Shown here one piece after another: positions 7,886 to 11,159 of a stretch of DNA of 11,159 nucleotides. The notes under the pieces are model-generated. The model saw nothing but the letters and a program-made list of their open reading frames with translations. It made no database searches and had not been told where the DNA came from. The DNA is from Stemphylium vesicarium (taxonomy: Eukaryota; Ascomycota; Dothideomycetes; Pleosporales; Pleosporaceae): assembly GCA_004380135.1 (NCBI GenBank), contig QXCR01000384.1, positions 1 to 11,159 of the forward strand, given 5' to 3'. Numbering within the stretch: the first letter of the stretch is position 1; each line of letters begins with the position of its first letter. The translations under genes and the position numbers were made by a program.

Positions 7886-10580
7886 TTAGTTCTCAAAATC
7901 CCAGCTAGCTATTTCGTATATACGCTCGATCTCAGCGTCGCTCGCAGTCTCCTTGGCCAGCTCCATTGCCGCTGTTTCTGGTGGAGTAAAACCAGCCGCC
8001 CGCCAGCTCTTGATACACTGTATTGCCGCCATTAGGTTAGAGCCAATATTACGCCTCTAAGGCTCCAACAGATCGCCTAGCTCACTGAAGAGGCGCTCAC
8101 AATCGCAACTACTTGCTGGGATTGTGAGTACGTCAATCGCAACTACTTGCTGGGATTGTGAGTACGTCAATCGCAAGCTGCGCAAGTTCTGGGTATCTCG
8201 AGCGTATCCCAACCCAGTAACTAACAGGATTGCCACCTCGTTCGAACTGAGTAGCAGTCCAGGCCGGCTCAAAACGACGCCACCGTTGTAATTGATCGTA
8301 TTGGGTTGTGTCGTCGTCGCCGGCGGGCTCTGCGTTGACTAGAGCTGTTATTGTATCCCGTAAGCTGCTCATGCGAGGCTGTTTTGGGCGCGGTTTCTCG
8401 GGAGACGGTAGCTTATACGACGCCCACAACTGCTGTAAAGCTGCGTCGTTTTGAGCGATCCAATCGGGCTTATCGCGCCAACTGTTCGAGCAGTAGTTCT
8501 TGTAGTATGGGTGGAGGCAGCAAGCGGCGTAGTATACGGGCGAGGCGTCGAGTTTGCTGTAGTAACGATCTAGCTTCTTCCAGGCAGCGCGTAGGTTGAT
8601 CGCAAGGTGGTCTTCGGGCGCACCATTGTAGTTAAAGTCGACGTCTTCGTACTGCTCGATTACAGTCTCGTACAGCTTCAGTATCGCTTCAAACTGTGGT
8701 ATGACCTCGTATATAGCCACAAAGCCGCCCGTTTTGCCGCGGGCCTGGAGGCTATCAGTCGCCTCCTTCAGCGGCCTTAGCGCTTCGATATACTCCGTTA
8801 TAACTACCCAATCTGCTGCTCGTAGCCCATCTGATCTCATCAACGCTGGAGCATCTGGTAACTGCTTGTTTCTACCCCGAGCACGCGCGTCGTCGCCGTA
8901 TTGACGGTCTATATGATCGGCGGCGTATTTGTCGATAGCGTCCTTAAGTGTAACAGCGCGCTCAAAGGCGTTGAAGTAGCTATTCCAGCGTGTAACAACG
9001 GGCTTAACGGGCTCTAAATACTTGTCCGTGTTAGCGTGTGGGAGGCTGTTGCTGGCTCGTTGCGCTTCTTTAAATCGATCGTGTTGTATAGGCGTTCGAA
9101 TATAGCTGACAATGTCGATGAGTACGCCTAGAGGCCCGTCTTTCCGCCATGCCCTCATGTATAGATCTTCAGTTGCGATCTCCTCCGTGCTATTGTCGTA
9201 GGCGTCGCTATCTACACCAAACATAATCATCTGCCCAACGAGATTAAGCGTATGAGGCGCACAGCGGAGGCGACGATGCGCGGCATCGAAGCCATACTTG
9301 TTTGCGAGATGGGCTACAGCGGCGTCGTTAGCAGCCGCGTTGTCGAGTACAAAGTAACCAATAGTATTAGCAGATATACCAAAACGCCTAAGTATCTCTG
9401 CTACGACTTCAGCGATCCGTACACCTGTATGAGCGCCCGAAAGTTGCGGGATAGCAAGGGGTAGGTCCCTAACGATGCCAGCAGCATCAGCAAAGTGTGC
9501 CACTATGCCAAAGAAGCCTCGTTTCCCCCCTTTAGTTGTCCATCCGTCAAAACTAATGTGGATCTTGCTAATAGCCTTCGACAACAGCCTAACAACCTGA
9601 GGCTCTATGCAGCGATATAGCCGCATAATATACGTCGAAACGCTGCGGTGACTCACCCATAGAGCTGCTGCCGCCTCCGGGTTTGCGTACGCGATCATCT
9701 CCTTAAAAGCAGGAGTTTCGAACTCGCGGAGCGGGTGGTTGTTGCTAACAAGCCAGGTAATTGCGGCGTATCTAAAGCCTTGGACGTCGAAGTTACCAAT
9801 CGTATTGGCTGTGTTCTGGGTGACTGCATGGCCTCCGCGAACCATTCTATCGAGGGTATACTGCCCGTTTCGCGCTTGAACCGTCGATAAAGGCCTGCCT
9901 TTGCTGTCGCGATTGTGGAGAGCTTTCTTCATCGCCATATGCTTTAAGTCTCCGCTTGTGGACCAAGTCATCTCGTGTATAGGCTTACCGCATGCCCATT
10001 TGTTCTGGTGACAAGCCCGGCATACCCAGAATATACGATTTATGTCTTTGAGTAGCGCGACGCGATAACCGTAGTCATATACCCAGCTTTTCTTGTGTTT
10101 CTGTGTACGCGCAGGCTTACAGAACTGTAGCAGGCGAGTCCAATCAATCCCATCAAAATTATCGGCCATATACTCGTCCATCACTACGCTGGCTTCCCCG
10201 CCATTATCCTTTCCAGCGTCGTTACTTTCGGCCTCGGTGGCAGCTTCGGAAGCTTCAATGGGCGGGATAATCGCGTCGCCAGGCACTAAATCAAGCAGTT
10301 GTGATTCAAATGGGCGCTCTTCAGTAGCCTGGCTTGCAGCTAGGGCCAGGGCTTTGCGCGGCGAGGATCGTATAGCCAGCTCGGGCTGGGATGACTCAAC
10401 GATAACAGGGTGGTTAACATCGCCGCGGGTTGTTTTGGTGCGCTTACTGGGCGCGACAGCGCCTTTTAATCCGCGTTTTTTCGGGATAGGAGGTATTCTA
10501 GGTGTTGTACGCGCTCGAAAGTGCCCTAGAAAGAAGTATAGAATGTTGAAACTTATTGCGTGGGTACGAAGTAGCGACAT
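7886..10580 (-). pseudogene. hAT transposase, near full length, two lesions
   Basis: The protein would have about 886 residues without the duplication. A basic, low-complexity N-terminus is followed by a possible degenerate BED-type zinc finger: C187-x2-C190 in CRAC, with histidines at 214 and 222. Their spacing is unlike the usual finger. The RNase H-like core shows D345 (SFDGWT), D413 (VLDNA) and the RC-x2-H motif at 440-443. RWNSYF follows near 531. The C-terminal dimerisation domain includes PASSCDCERLFSELGD with the catalytic Glu. The open frame from 10580 ends at 8133 because a 34-bp tandem duplication (8101-8168) shifts the frame. An in-frame TAG at 8057-8059 follows in the dimerisation domain. 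Beyond it the frame is open to the natural TAA at 7886-7888. The ATG at 10580 is the first after an in-frame stop. The first 25 codons could instead be a short intron (ending TTTCTAG). Confidence 0.93.
8101..8168. repeat. 34-bp tandem duplication, two identical copies
   Basis: Units 8101-8134 and 8135-8168 are identical. Because 34 is not a multiple of three, the copy shifts the transposase frame and creates a stop right after PASSCD. The first unit overlaps an inverted repeat, CTCACAAT (8096-8103) and ATTGTGAG (8121-8128), that could have promoted strand slippage. Confidence 0.95.
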
Positions 10581-11159
10581 GTATGACTTGTACGTCGGTC
10601 GATAGGTGTTCTCCGGCGCTCTCAGACGCTGCTAAGACGCTAGCTACGCGCGATCACGTGAGAAGTATTGGTGGGCCATCCATTCTTCTTAATAGATAGT
10701 ATAACTAGCGAATTCTATACAATAACATTAAAACGCTAAATCAAATCAATTAAATCATAGCTTTAGTTTAATCTTATTTAATGTAACGACGCAGGCAAGA
10801 CAAGAGATCCGAACTCGGCGTGGTCTCACTCAGAGGCATATGGGAGTGCGTGGGAGAACCTGTTATACGGGGTTCGGCGATACTTCTCTGTTCCTGGTCC
10901 GTACTAAGGCAGGCGAGGTATTGTATGGCGGAAGGCCCGTAGAGTTGTCTGGCGACTAAGTGGGATAGTAGGTATTCGGGTAAAGACAATTCAATTCTAT
11001 ATGAACGATAGAATAACTAGTTGGCAATCTGGGTAAGAGATGTAACTATGAGAGTTGACCACAACGAGAGAAATAATGAAACCTTTCCATCCTTATATCC
11101 TCCTCGCTGAGTCTGTTGCCATCCTGTCCATCCCATTCCCTAGGGATGGTTGGGATGTC
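10581..11159. other. 5' region of element 2 and right flank, no gene
   Basis: The first 200 bp are the AT-rich 5' non-coding side of element 2. From about 10790 the sequence is unrelated to hAT coding sequence. The short minus-strand frame at 10774-10989 has no recognisable domain. A small hairpin lies near the right edge, around CATCCCATTCCCTAGGGATG and the following TTGGGATG (about 11130-11157). I see no RNA gene. Confidence 0.5.

Larger units (their letters stand above)
7726..10790 (-). mobile_element. hAT element 2, nearly complete
   Basis: This is a second hAT transposon on the minus strand. It comprises the 3' AT-rich region (about 7726-7885), the transposase pseudogene (7886-10580) and a 5' non-coding region (about 10581-10790). 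Both flanks contain ATCAAA-type motifs. I could not identify convincing terminal inverted repeats or an 8-bp target duplication, so both boundaries are approximate. Its left edge abuts the truncated element 1, but no continuation of element 1 is visible beyond 10790. Confidence 0.65.

Noticed and set aside
7726..10790. A clear terminal inverted repeat and 8-bp target duplication for element 2
   Set aside because: Comparing the AT-rich ends by eye gave only periodic matches and non-matching 8-bp flanks, so I left the boundaries approximate.
10774..10989. A 71-codon minus-strand frame beyond element 2 as the missing N-terminus of element 1
   Set aside because: I find no zinc finger, no first catalytic Asp motif, and no similarity to the element 2 N-terminus.

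Overview
The window looks like accessory, repeat-rich sequence from a filamentous ascomycete (Pezizomycotina). This rests on a Zn2Cys6 regulator with a 51-nt GT-AG intron inside its zinc cluster, a secreted-protein candidate with a possible 43-49-nt intron, and several hAT-superfamily DNA transposons and MITEs. A Dothideomycete is plausible, but the sequence alone does not prove it. I see no bacterial operons, rRNA, tRNA or CRISPR.

Layout. Positions 1-905 hold no gene I can support. Positions 906-2375 (minus) are the one clearly intact host gene, a 472-residue Zn2Cys6 transcription factor. Its zinc cluster only appears once the intron at 2265-2315 is removed. Positions 3041-3182 are a 142-bp foldback MITE with 54-bp arms flanked by TA, in the intergenic space between the regulator and the next gene. 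Positions 3880-4647 (plus) hold a TATA box and a candidate secreted, cysteine-rich protein with a strong signal peptide. Its splicing is ambiguous, and protein-like reading continues in shifting frames to 5132, so it may be a decaying gene.

The right half is transposon. Element 1 (about 5788-7722, minus) is a truncated hAT transposase with a subterminal repeat array and a 42-bp palindrome at its 3' end. It carries a frameshift and is interrupted at 7547-7674 by a 128-bp hAT-type MITE with an exact 8-bp target duplication. Element 2 (about 7726-10790, minus) is a second, related but distinct hAT whose transposase is nearly complete. It is broken by a 34-bp tandem duplication and one in-frame stop. 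Its AT-rich flanks carry ATCAAA-type repeats.

How it fits together. The regulator and the secreted-protein candidate point away from the shared intergenic space, but nothing here shows that one controls the other. The rest is a record of nested DNA-transposon insertion and decay. I did not find a convincing new multigene system. The best leads are the dated MITE insertion, the element 1 terminal repeat architecture, the duplication in element 2 and the secreted-protein locus.
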